Positions 31,207 to 39,436 of a stretch of DNA of 58,401 nucleotides are shown one piece after another. Under the pieces are notes generated by a model. It was given only the letters and a program-made list of their open reading frames with translations. It did not search any database and had not been told where the DNA came from. The DNA lies in contig NZ_KE136354.1 in assembly GCF_000406945.1 (NCBI RefSeq), forward strand, positions 2,230,764 to 2,289,164, in the 5' to 3' direction. This stretch comes from Enterococcus dispar ATCC 51266. GTDB lineage: Bacteria > Bacillota > Bacilli > Lactobacillales > Enterococcaceae. The position numbers and the translations under genes are program-made. The first letter of the stretch is position 1; every line of letters starts with the position of its first letter.

Positions 31207-32637
31207 ATGGATAAGGTACTCGTAAAAATTAACGACATGATTTGGGGTGCTCCCATGATTTTGTTAATTTTGGGAATTGGGCTAATTTTAACGGTTGGTT
31301 GCCGTTTTATTCAGTTGAAAAAATTACCGTTGGCGTTGAAATTCATGGTACAAGATGAAGAAGACGGCAAAGGGGATGTCTCGAGTTTTCAGGCACTGTG
31401 TACGGCCTTATCGGCGACAATTGGAACGGGAAATATTGTCGGCGTGGCAACCGCAATAGTCGCTGGTGGTCCCGGCGCGTTGTTTTGGCTAGAGTTAGCA
31501 GGACTTTTCGGCATGGCGACAAAATACGCTGAAGGTCTGCTGGCAGTCAAGTATCGCTCCTTTGATGCAGATGGTAAAGCATTGGGTGGCCCTTTTTACT
31601 ACATTGAAAAAGGGTTAGGAAAAAAATGGCGCCCCCTTGGTAAAGCCTTTGCTTTATTTGGTATTTTAGCCGGCTTGTTAGGGATTGGAACCTTAACGCA
31701 AATTAACGGCATTACGTCGGCGGCGGAAACTTTTTTTGATCCCAATAAAAATCATACCTTACAATTATTTGGTAACCACTACTCTTGGGCCGTGATTGTT
31801 TCAGGATTGCTGGTGACGATTTGTGTGGCGGGGGTTTTAATTGGCGGTGTCAAACGAATTGCCAAAGTTTCTGAAATTATTGTGCCAGCCATGATTCTTT
31901 TATATGTCGGCTTATGTTTGTGGCTAATTGTTTTAAACGCAACGAAATTGCCTAGTGTGATCGGTTTAATTTTTCGCAGTGCTTTTGGTTTTGAAGCAGC
32001 GGCAGGCGGTGCATTGGGTGCCATGATGATTGCGATGCAAAAAGGAGTTGCCCGCGGTATTTTCTCCAATGAATCAGGTCTTGGCAGCGCGCCAATTGCT
32101 GCCGCAGCAGCCAGAACCAAAGAACCCGTGCGCCAAGGTTTAGTTTCGATGACCGGCACATTTATTGATACCATTATTGTATGCAATATGACGGGGATGG
32201 CCATTATATTAACAGACGCATGGAAAATCGGTAAAGATGGTGCTGCAGTAACCATCCATGCGTTTAGTGAAGCATTGCCGTTATCTGCGTCAATCGTTTC
32301 TTTTTTACTGATGACGTGTTTGGTATTTTTTGCCTTCACCACGATTTTGGGATGGAATTATTACGCAGAACGTTGCTTGGCTTATTTATTTAATACCAAT
32401 AAATTTGCCAATCCTTTCAAAGTTGTTTACGTTGCAGCGGTTTTCATTGGACCTTATTTGACTGTTTCAGCTGTGTGGACCATAGCCGATATTTGCAACG
32501 GCTTAATGGCATTTCCTAATATTATCGCGCTGATTTTATTAAGTCCTGTCGTCGTCAAAGAAACCCGCAAATTCTTTGCAGTCAAAAAAGCGGCAGCCCC
32601 ACTTTTGGCACCAGAGCTTTCTTTAGATGAAGATTAG
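31207..32637 (+). CDS. Alanine/glycine:cation symporter, AgcS family
   Basis: Sodium- or proton-coupled uptake of alanine/glycine. 476 residues with about ten to eleven membrane helices. Family motifs are TALSATIGTGNIVGVATAI, GGPGALFWLELAGLFGMATKYAE, GGPFYYIEKGLG and the long GIFSNESGLGSAPIAAAAA segment. The start is ATG 31207, with AAAGGAGG 6 nt upstream. It is monocistronic, behind an attenuator-like leader and followed by a terminator. Confidence 0.92.
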   Translation: MDKVLVKINDMIWGAPMILLILGIGLILTVGCRFIQLKKLPLALKFMVQDEEDGKGDVSSFQALCTALSATIGTGNIVGVATAIVAGGPGALFWLELAGLFGMATKYAEGLLAVKYRSFDADGKALGGPFYYIEKGLGKKWRPLGKAFALFGILAGLLGIGTLTQINGITSAAETFFDPNKNHTLQLFGNHYSWAVIVSGLLVTICVAGVLIGGVKRIAKVSEIIVPAMILLYVGLCLWLIVLNATKLPSVIGLIFRSAFGFEAAAGGALGAMMIAMQKGVARGIFSNESGLGSAPIAAAAARTKEPVRQGLVSMTGTFIDTIIVCNMTGMAIILTDAWKIGKDGAAVTIHAFSEALPLSASIVSFLLMTCLVFFAFTTILGWNYYAERCLAYLFNTNKFANPFKVVYVAAVFIGPYLTVSAVWTIADICNGLMAFPNIIALILLSPVVVKETRKFFAVKKAAAPLLAPELSLDED

Positions 32638-32645
32638 CTAATTCG

Positions 32646-32679
32646 GCACTTTCTCATTTGGAGAAGGTGCTTTTTTTTT
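32646..32679 (+). terminator. Terminator of the AgcS gene
   Basis: GCACTTTCTC-ATTTG-GAGAAGGTGC followed by T9. Confidence 0.87.
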
Positions 32680-32825
32680 GCAGTTTTTTTACAGAATAGA
32701 TGCTTTTTTAACACAAGAAGGGCAATGTTGCCTCAATTGGATAAAGCTTAAGCTAACAAAAATTCTTTGTTTTAAAATGATAGACAAAAAATTTCCGTTT
32801 CGTTTTATTTCCAGCATTTATGGAA

Positions 32826-33686
32826 TTAAATCAAATGTTTTTGATACTGCAATGGCGCACAACCGACCGTTTTTTTGAAAACATGGTGAAAAGTTTTAAC
32901 ATTGGCAAAACCTGATTTCGCAGCAACTTCACTCATCGGTAACTGTTCTGTGGCCAATAAAAACTTCGCTTGTTCAATCCGATATTCTTTCAAGTATTGT
33001 GAAAAAGGCAGGCCTACTTTTTGTTTAAAAAAGCGGGAAAAATATGTTTCACTAAAGCCTACTTGTCGGGCAGCGGCTTCTAAAGTAATCGGGGAGTCAA
33101 AATTCGCTTCGACATATTCAAAAATTTGATCCAATAATTCTAATGTCTCACGACTCTTTAAATTTTCTTTTGCGGTACTTTGCTTCACGTTTTCTTTTGG
33201 TGCCAATTGATACAAGGCGTAAATAAATTGTGTCAAAAGCCCTGTCACACCGTATTGCCAACCCTCACTTTTTCCTTCATGGCAGTTAAAGATAGTACGT
33301 AACAAGTGATTGATATTTTTTTGCGCGGCAATGGGCCAGTCTTGGCTATAATTTGGTGCTTCATCAAAAAGTTGTAACAATGTTCGATCTGTTGTTACTA
33401 AATTATTTTGTTCATAAAAAAAGCGCAGATCAAATTGGAAAACGATCCGTTTGCTATCAGGAGAGGCTAGAAAAAAATGAGGTTCGCCACTGGGAAAGAA
33501 AAAAATCTCTCCTTCTGCCAGTTCAAAAATCTCCCCAAAAGCCCCCAGCTTAACTGTGCCGGTTAAACAATAAATAACCTCAATTTCCTTATGCCAGTGA
33601 GGATAAACAATTTCCCACCCATCATTAATAAAAGTTCGAAAGGGAAATGCACTATGTAATTCGGGTATTTCTAAATATAAACTCAT
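32826..33686 (-). CDS. AraC-family transcriptional regulator (cupin sensor)
   Basis: An N-terminal AraC-type cupin sugar-sensing domain (YPHWHKEIEVIYCLTGTVKL, EGEIFFFPSGEPHFF) is joined to a C-terminal double HTH. HTH1 is ITLEAAARQVGFSETYFSRF and HTH2 is MSEVAAKSGFANVKTFHHVF. 286 residues, full length. Divergent from the oxidoreductase/isomerase cluster across the 750-nt repeat array, so it probably controls that cluster in response to a sugar or sugar derivative. Confidence 0.88.
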   Translation of the reverse strand: MSLYLEIPELHSAFPFRTFINDGWEIVYPHWHKEIEVIYCLTGTVKLGAFGEIFELAEGEIFFFPSGEPHFFLASPDSKRIVFQFDLRFFYEQNNLVTTDRTLLQLFDEAPNYSQDWPIAAQKNINHLLRTIFNCHEGKSEGWQYGVTGLLTQFIYALYQLAPKENVKQSTAKENLKSRETLELLDQIFEYVEANFDSPITLEAAARQVGFSETYFSRFFKQKVGLPFSQYLKEYRIEQAKFLLATEQLPMSEVAAKSGFANVKTFHHVFKKTVGCAPLQYQKHLI

Positions 33687-33734
33687 CTTTTCACCTCATT
33701 TGAGTAGGATTGGTAAAAGTTATCGGCTGTTTTT

Positions 33735-34305
33735 CGTCCTAAATGCGTAAGCAATTTCGTATAACTTTACTTTAATGCTTGAGAGCTGAACGAGTTCCTT
33801 CAGCTTTTCTAGTGATCCAGCACAGGAAGCAACTCTTCGGGAAAAATTCAAAAATTAGTTTCTGGTAAAGAACACCAGAAAACGAATTTCTGAGATTTTT
33901 CCAAAGAGCTACCCGCTGCCTTTAGCTTTTCTTTTGATCCAGCTTCACAAACGAACTCTCTACGGTAATAAGCTGAAATTTGAAGAAATTTGAAAAACAA
34001 TTTATTAAAATTCCATCTTATTACTTGAGAGTTACCCACGTTTGTTCAGCTTTTCTTTGATCCAGCTTCATGAACTAGCTCTCTACGGCAATAAGCCAAA
34101 ATACAGAGAAATTTGAGGGACAATTTATCAATATTTTATCTTATTGCTTGAGAGCTGAACGAGTTCATTCAGCTTTTCTAGTGATCCAGCACAGGAAGCA
34201 ACTCTTCGGGAAAAATTCAAAAATTAGTTTCTGGTAAAGAGCACCAGAAAACGAATTTCTGAGATTTTTCCAAAGAGCTACCCGCTGCCTTTAGCTTTTC
34301 TTTAG
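33735..34305. repeat. Composite array of family A and C hairpin repeats
   Basis: Order: partial A (to ~33810), C (33811-33931), A (~33931-34050), A (~34050-34175), C (34176-34301). The two C copies differ at a single base (AAAGAACACC versus AAAGAGCACC). Units are joined by TTTAGCTTTTCTTTGATCCA or CAGCTTTTCTAGTGATCCAG linkers. The array fills almost the whole gap between the AraC gene and the oxidoreductase operon. Confidence 0.8.
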
Positions 34306-34389
34306 TATAGCGTATTTTTAAAAGAAAAAAAGATAAAATCCGGGAATTTTTGGCTAAGGATGTGGGAAGAATTTGAGTGGTTCTTTTTT

Positions 34390-34395
34390 TATAAT
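34390..34395 (+). promoter_or_regulatory. -10 element of the oxidoreductase operon
   Basis: TATAAT precedes a cre-like site. There is no consensus -35 at 17 nt, consistent with activation by the divergent AraC regulator. Confidence 0.45.
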
Positions 34396-34402
34396 AAAGA
34401 AA

Positions 34403-34418
34403 ATAAAACGTTTTCAAA
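34403..34418 (+). promoter_or_regulatory. Candidate cre (CcpA) site
   Basis: ATAAAACGTTTTCAAA contains the cre core AAACGTTTTCA and overlaps the expected transcription start, a repressing position. Confidence 0.5.
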
Positions 34419-34433
34419 TAAGGAGAAATAATT

Positions 34434-35513
34434 ATGAGTTTAAAAGTGGGCATTATTGGATGTGGCGGAATTGCTACGGGTAAACATTTACCGGCTCTGG
34501 CTAAAATTAAGGAAGTTGAATTGGTGGCTTTTTGTGATGTCATCTTAGAACGGGCAGAAAAAAGTTGTGAAGAATATGGCAGTGAAGAAGCCAAAGTTTT
34601 TAGCGATTATCAAGAGATGTTAGCAGCGTGTGATTTGGATTTGGTGCATGTGTTAACGCCCAACAGTTCTCACGCAGAAATTTCGATTGCGGTAATGGAA
34701 GTGGGTTGTCACGTAATGTGTGAAAAACCAATGGCGAAAACTTCTGTGGAAGCGAAAAAAATGCTCGCTGCGGCTAAAAAGACAGGGAAAAAATTGACGA
34801 TTGGCTATCAAAATCGGTTTCGTAAAGACTCCCAATATTTACATACTGTGTGTAGTGAAGGGGAATTAGGGGATATTTATTTTGGCAAAGCTCATGCGAT
34901 TCGGCGGCGGGCAGTGCCAACGTGGGGTGTTTTTTTAGATGAAGAAGCGCAAGGGGGCGGCCCATTAATTGATATTGGAACCCATGCTTTGGATTTGACG
35001 CTTTGGATGATGAATAACTACAAGCCAAAATTTGTCGTAGGGACTGCCTATCGTAAATTAGCGGAGATGGAAAATGCTGCCAATGCTTGGGGTTCCTGGG
35101 ATCCAAAAGAATACAAAGTAGAAGACAGTGCCTTTGGTTTTATTACGATGGAAAATGGCGCCACGATTTTCTTAGAAGCGAGTTGGGCGTTGAATTCTTT
35201 AGATGTCAAAGAAGCCAAAACGACTTTATGCGGAACCAAAGCTGGCGCAGATATGAATGACGGCTTAACGATTAATGGGGAAGACCATAGCACGTTATAT
35301 GAGAAAAAAATTGAATTAGAACCAGGCGGCGTCGATTTTTACGATGGTGCTTCTGATGATCCTGCTTATAACGAAGCAAGAGCGTGGATCGATGCGATTT
35401 TAAATGACACAGAACCGCTTGTAAAACCAGAGCAGGCTTTGGTCGTCACAGAAATTTTAGAAGCGATGTATCAATCTTCAGCGTCAGGGGAGCCGGTTTA
35501 TTTTGAACAATAA
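34434..35513 (+). CDS. Gfo/Idh/MocA-family oxidoreductase (first copy)
   Basis: NAD(P)-dependent dehydrogenase of sugars or inositols. The N-terminal Rossmann fold is VGIIGCGGIATGKHLPAL, with the conserved CEKPMAKT containing the catalytic lysine. The C-terminal alpha/beta domain has the metal/substrate region GGGPLIDIGTHALDLTLWM with catalytic Asp/His. 359 residues. First gene of a three-gene operon with a sugar isomerase-like TIM barrel and a second family member. The substrate cannot be told from sequence. Confidence 0.88.
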   Translation: MSLKVGIIGCGGIATGKHLPALAKIKEVELVAFCDVILERAEKSCEEYGSEEAKVFSDYQEMLAACDLDLVHVLTPNSSHAEISIAVMEVGCHVMCEKPMAKTSVEAKKMLAAAKKTGKKLTIGYQNRFRKDSQYLHTVCSEGELGDIYFGKAHAIRRRAVPTWGVFLDEEAQGGGPLIDIGTHALDLTLWMMNNYKPKFVVGTAYRKLAEMENAANAWGSWDPKEYKVEDSAFGFITMENGATIFLEASWALNSLDVKEAKTTLCGTKAGADMNDGLTINGEDHSTLYEKKIELEPGGVDFYDGASDDPAYNEARAWIDAILNDTEPLVKPEQALVVTEILEAMYQSSASGEPVYFEQ

Positions 35514-35581
35514 TTAAAAATGAACAATTTTTCTGACAGGAAAAGATTAACCAGTAAACGAGCATAGAAAGGATGAAAAAA

Positions 35582-36550
35582 ATGAAATTAGGCGTTTTTA
35601 CACCATTATTTAATAATCTAAATTTTGATGAAATGATTGAAAAAGTAGCCAGTTATGGTTTGGAAACTGTAGAGATTGGCACGGGAGGATCTCCTGGTAA
35701 TGCCCATTTGGATATTGATAAATTATTAGCCTCTGGAGATAGTCGCAAAGAATACTTGGCGAAATTAGCCGATAAAGGTTTGACGATTTCGGCTTTAAGT
35801 TGTCATCATAATCCGATTTCACCGGTGAAATCAGTGGCCCAAGAAGCAGACGAACTATTACAAAAGACGATTAAATTAGCCCAATTAATGAATGTTCCCG
35901 TCGTAAATGGTTTTTCCGGCGTGAGTGGCGGCAATGAAACAGATACCCAAGTCAACTGGCCTGTTTTGCCGTGGCCAACAGAATATAGTGATAATTATAA
36001 TTATCAATGGGAACAAAAATTGATTCCTTATTGGCAAGAAATTAACACTGTAGCCGAAAGTGCCGGAGTTAAAATCGGGATTGAATTACATGGTGGTTTT
36101 TTAGCCCATACACCTTATACGATGTTGCGTTTACGTGAAGCTACCGGCAAAGCGATTGGCTGTAATTTGGACCCAAGTCATTTGTGGTGGCAAGGAATTG
36201 ATCCAGTCGCAGCAGTGAAAATTTTAGGCGAAGCCGGGGCAATTCATCACTTCCACGCCAAAGATACTTATTTGGATCAAGACAATATTAATATGTATGG
36301 ACTGACTGATATGCAGCCTTATGGCAATGTGAAAACACGTTCATGGAATTTCCGTTCCGTAGGTTGTGGTCACGATTTAAAAGTTTGGTCTGATATTATT
36401 TCGGCGTTGCGGTTATACGGTTACGATTATGTTTTAAGTATTGAGCATGAAGATCCTTTGATGTCCATTGATGAAGGGTTACAGCGGGCAGTGACGAATT
36501 TGCGTTCTGTCATGATTCATGACACGCCAACCGATATGTGGTGGGCGTAA
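35582..36550 (+). CDS. Sugar phosphate isomerase/epimerase (AP-endonuclease-2-like TIM barrel)
   Basis: TIM-barrel enzyme of the xylose-isomerase-like superfamily. Metal-ligand candidates are Glu in GIELHGGFL, Asp/His in CNLDPSHLWW, His in HHFHAKDTY and Glu in LSIEHEDPLM. ATG 35582 is preferred (AGG 8 nt upstream); the ATG at 35573 touches the Shine-Dalgarno sequence. It is 68 nt after the first oxidoreductase. With two Gfo/Idh enzymes it suggests oxidation-isomerisation-reduction of a sugar or inositol derivative. Confidence 0.82.
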   Translation: MKLGVFTPLFNNLNFDEMIEKVASYGLETVEIGTGGSPGNAHLDIDKLLASGDSRKEYLAKLADKGLTISALSCHHNPISPVKSVAQEADELLQKTIKLAQLMNVPVVNGFSGVSGGNETDTQVNWPVLPWPTEYSDNYNYQWEQKLIPYWQEINTVAESAGVKIGIELHGGFLAHTPYTMLRLREATGKAIGCNLDPSHLWWQGIDPVAAVKILGEAGAIHHFHAKDTYLDQDNINMYGLTDMQPYGNVKTRSWNFRSVGCGHDLKVWSDIISALRLYGYDYVLSIEHEDPLMSIDEGLQRAVTNLRSVMIHDTPTDMWWA

Positions 36551-36602
36551 GTTTTTAAAAGATAAGGGAATTTATGAGTTTTAAAAGAAAGTGAGTAAAA
36601 AA

Positions 36603-37634
36603 ATGAAACCATTACAATTTGCGATTATTGGTTATGGCGGCATGGGTTCTTATCATGCCAAAACAATTATGCAAAAGTCCAGTGAAGTTGTGGCTGTAAA
36701 AGGGGTTTATGATATTAAATCTGAACGCCAGGATGTCGCGCAAGCCGATGGATTTTTGGCGTATGAAAGTTTGCCAGAACTTTTAGAAGATGAAACAACG
36801 GATGCCATTTTAATTGCAACACCCAATGATAGTCATAAAGAATTAGCAATTGCAGCTTTAAAAGCAGGCAAACACGTGGTTTGTGAAAAACCAGTTGCTA
36901 TGAATACAGCAGAATTAGATGAAATTTTAGCCGAAGCTAAAAAGTGTGAGCGAACGTTTATGGTGCATCAAAATCGACGCTGGGATCCAGACTTTTTAAT
37001 GATTCGCCAAATGTATCAAGAAAAGACGCTAGGTGATTTATTCCAAATTGAATCGCGCGTCCAAGGAGCCAATGGGATTCCCGGTGACTGGCGTCATTTG
37101 CAAAAGCATGGTGGCGGCATGTTACTGGATTGGGGCGTTCATTTATTTGACCAACTGCTTTTTTTAATTGATAGTCCACTGCAAACGATTCAGACTGACT
37201 TGAGCTATATTTTAGGAGATGAAGTAGATGATGGTTTTCACAGCTATCTAACTTTTGAAAATGGCGTTAAAGTGATAATTGAAGTGGGCACCACCAACTA
37301 TATTCCGTTACCGCGTTGGTATGTCAAAGGCATGGAAGGCACGGCGCTGATTTCAGATTGGGATTTAAATGGCAAAATGGTCAAAGCCACCCATGAAAAA
37401 ACGGCAGCACCAAAACCCATTCAAGCTGGTGTGGGATTAACCAAAACAATGGCCCCTCCCCGCGAAGATGCAACCGAAGTTTTATCTCTACCAGCAGTTG
37501 AAACACCTTATCCAAGTTTTTACGCCAACTTTTATGATGTGGTAGTAAATGGCGGCGAGCCGATTGTCAAAAATAGTGAAGTCCGCCGTGTTTTAGCATT
37601 ACTGGAAACCATTTTAGCTAAAGGAAATAATTAA
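36603..37634 (+). CDS. Gfo/Idh/MocA-family oxidoreductase (second copy)
   Basis: Rossmann motif AIIGYGGMGSYHAK, catalytic-lysine segment CEKPVAMNTAE, and GGGMLLDWGVHLFDQLLFL in the C-terminal domain. I use the ATG at 36603; a GTG 12 nt earlier is possible. About 30% of positions look shared with the first copy by eye, so it is a paralogue, not a recent duplicate. It closes the operon and is followed by a strong terminator. Confidence 0.86.
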   Translation: MKPLQFAIIGYGGMGSYHAKTIMQKSSEVVAVKGVYDIKSERQDVAQADGFLAYESLPELLEDETTDAILIATPNDSHKELAIAALKAGKHVVCEKPVAMNTAELDEILAEAKKCERTFMVHQNRRWDPDFLMIRQMYQEKTLGDLFQIESRVQGANGIPGDWRHLQKHGGGMLLDWGVHLFDQLLFLIDSPLQTIQTDLSYILGDEVDDGFHSYLTFENGVKVIIEVGTTNYIPLPRWYVKGMEGTALISDWDLNGKMVKATHEKTAAPKPIQAGVGLTKTMAPPREDATEVLSLPAVETPYPSFYANFYDVVVNGGEPIVKNSEVRRVLALLETILAKGNN

Positions 37635-37698
37635 AAAGTGAGGCGGATCAAAAGCAGTTATTTCTTAAATAAGCTTTTGATGGGCGATGCTTGTTCGT

Positions 37699-37738
37699 AA
37701 AAAGTGCTGTGACAAAATTCTTGTCACAGCACTTTTTT
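37699..37738. terminator. Terminator between convergent units
   Basis: AAAAGTGCTGTGACAA / TTGTCACAGCACTTTTTT with loop AATTC. It serves the oxidoreductase operon and, in reverse, the Mga-like gene. Confidence 0.87.
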
Positions 37739-37749
37739 CTGCAAATTTA

Positions 37750-39297
37750 TTAAACAAAAAAATTAGGATACTGGTCTTTTAAAAAATCTGACCAGTGAGC
37801 CGAATCTGTTTGCTTTAAGGCATCAATGAATTGGTCCGCAATTAGTTTGCGGTTATAATTGCTAGAAAAATTCCGTTTACTTAAATAGGCTAAGTCTTCA
37901 TCATGAAAATAGTAATTTACTTTAATGTTGGGATAGCCCTCTTCATTTAAAATTGTCGCAATCCGATTAGAAAACGTTAGTAGATGATCAAATTGCAGAT
38001 GTTTTAAACGATACAATTCGTGCAGATTAATAGTGGCGATAATTTCTGTGTCAAAATGATAACTTAATTGCTGTGAGAAAAAATCGCTTTTTTCCTGAGC
38101 GGAATTGGTTACTACGACAATTTTTTTGCGATTGCGTCCAGCCACTTTGTTTTTAAGCACATGTTCGCGGAAAATCAAGGTCAAGGTTGCCAGTTGATAG
38201 GTTCCCAAATAGAATTCTTCTGCCAATTCGTGAACATAAAAATATTCTACCAGTTGGTATAAAAAAGGGAATTCATTTTTCACGTCATCTAATTTATTAT
38301 CGTAAAAATCATAAGACAGTTGATTACGTAAGATACATTTATAAAGATAATGACTGATTTCATATTGTAAAACCATCCGGGAGTAAAAATGCGTTAAAAT
38401 CCGTTCTTCAATATAAGAAATCAAACGACTACTGAGATTTGTCAGATGGTCGTCTTTTTTATAAAGAGAAGTTCCTTGGTTATCCAAACTGGCTAATAAA
38501 CAACTAAAATAGAAATTTTCTGCTTCGCTAGAAAACACGGACCAAACTTTAACCGGCAAAGGAGATTGAAATGTTTTTTTTATTTCAGATTTGTCATTTT
38601 TAACTCTTTTTTTTGCCAATAGATAGTATAAATAAAGAAATTTGGTTGAAGTATAGTTTAATTGTATGTTATTGTTTGCCAACAAATCTTCAAGTGTGTC
38701 ACAAGTATTGGTTTGCCATAAAAATTTGGTCTCTTCAAATAAAAGCCGTTGCAAAGGATTGTTAGCCCGACGATTGGTAATTGTGCCTTATTCGTCAATT
38801 TCAATAATTTCCATTAAGTATTCGCAAGCCCATGTTCGTAAAGCCCATTCATTACCGGTAATGGTGACTCCTTTACCAGGAAGCGAGGTAAGTGTGAGCT
38901 TTTTTTGCGCTAAGATCGTTAGAAAAGTACCACGATCTTTCTTTTTAGTAGATTGGCTCACAGCCAGTTCATCATACATTTGCGATAAATTAACGGTTTG
39001 TTGCAGTACACAAAGACAAACTAAATAATTAAGACGCTCTGTTGCGGTTGTAGAAAAATCGGTTAAATTCAAATTTTGAATCATGGTAATCAAATCACGG
39101 TAACGCATATTACTGATGATTTTAGCTTCAGTGATGACAAACTGTTTGGAAGGTTTGAAATACTGATTGAGTGTTTGGATGGACCGTCGAATAGTGGCGA
39201 CTGATTTTTTTGTTTTTAATGCCAAAGCATCCAAAGTAGTTTGGCCTTTTTCTTGTAAACGATTGGCCAAATATAAATCAAAACTGTTAACGACCAT
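37750..39297 (-). pseudogene. Mga-like transcriptional regulator interrupted by an in-frame stop
   Basis: Two same-frame segments, 39297-38788 (169 residues) and 38787-37750, are separated only by TAA at 38790-38788. Reading through gives about 515 residues, the normal size of Mga/AtxA-type PRD regulators. The N-terminus has winged HTHs (TTLDALALKTKKSVATIRRS). The C-terminal part shows an EIIB-like fold (KKIVVVTNSAQEKSDFFSQQ). The downstream part could only restart at a weak TTG (38754). The regulator is divergent from the PTS-lyase operon and probably controlled it. The stop could be a real mutation or an assembly error. Confidence 0.8.
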
Positions 39298-39386
39298 GGA
39301 TAAATCCTCTCTTTAGCTGGAATGATAGCCCTATTATACCATGGTTACTTCTTGCAAAATCTACAAAGCAGAAGATGACCTTGTTT

Positions 39387-39400
39387 GGTAATCGGTTACA
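39387..39400 (+). promoter_or_regulatory. Candidate cre site before the PTS-lyase operon
   Basis: GGTAATCGGTTACA matches the cre consensus TGWAANCGNTNWCA at all but the first position. It lies 37 nt before the PTS start codon. Confidence 0.55.
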
Positions 39401-39436
39401 TTTTAGACTAAGAGTGTAGAAAGAAATGGAGGAGAA

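Noticed and set aside
31779-32342. 187-codon antisense ORF inside the AgcS gene
   Set aside because: Shadow of a well-supported transporter gene; no start signal and no protein-like features.
34217-34594. Minus-strand ORF overlapping the oxidoreductase start
   Set aside because: Its C-terminus is just the translated family C repeat, identical to another shadow ORF at 33848-34039.
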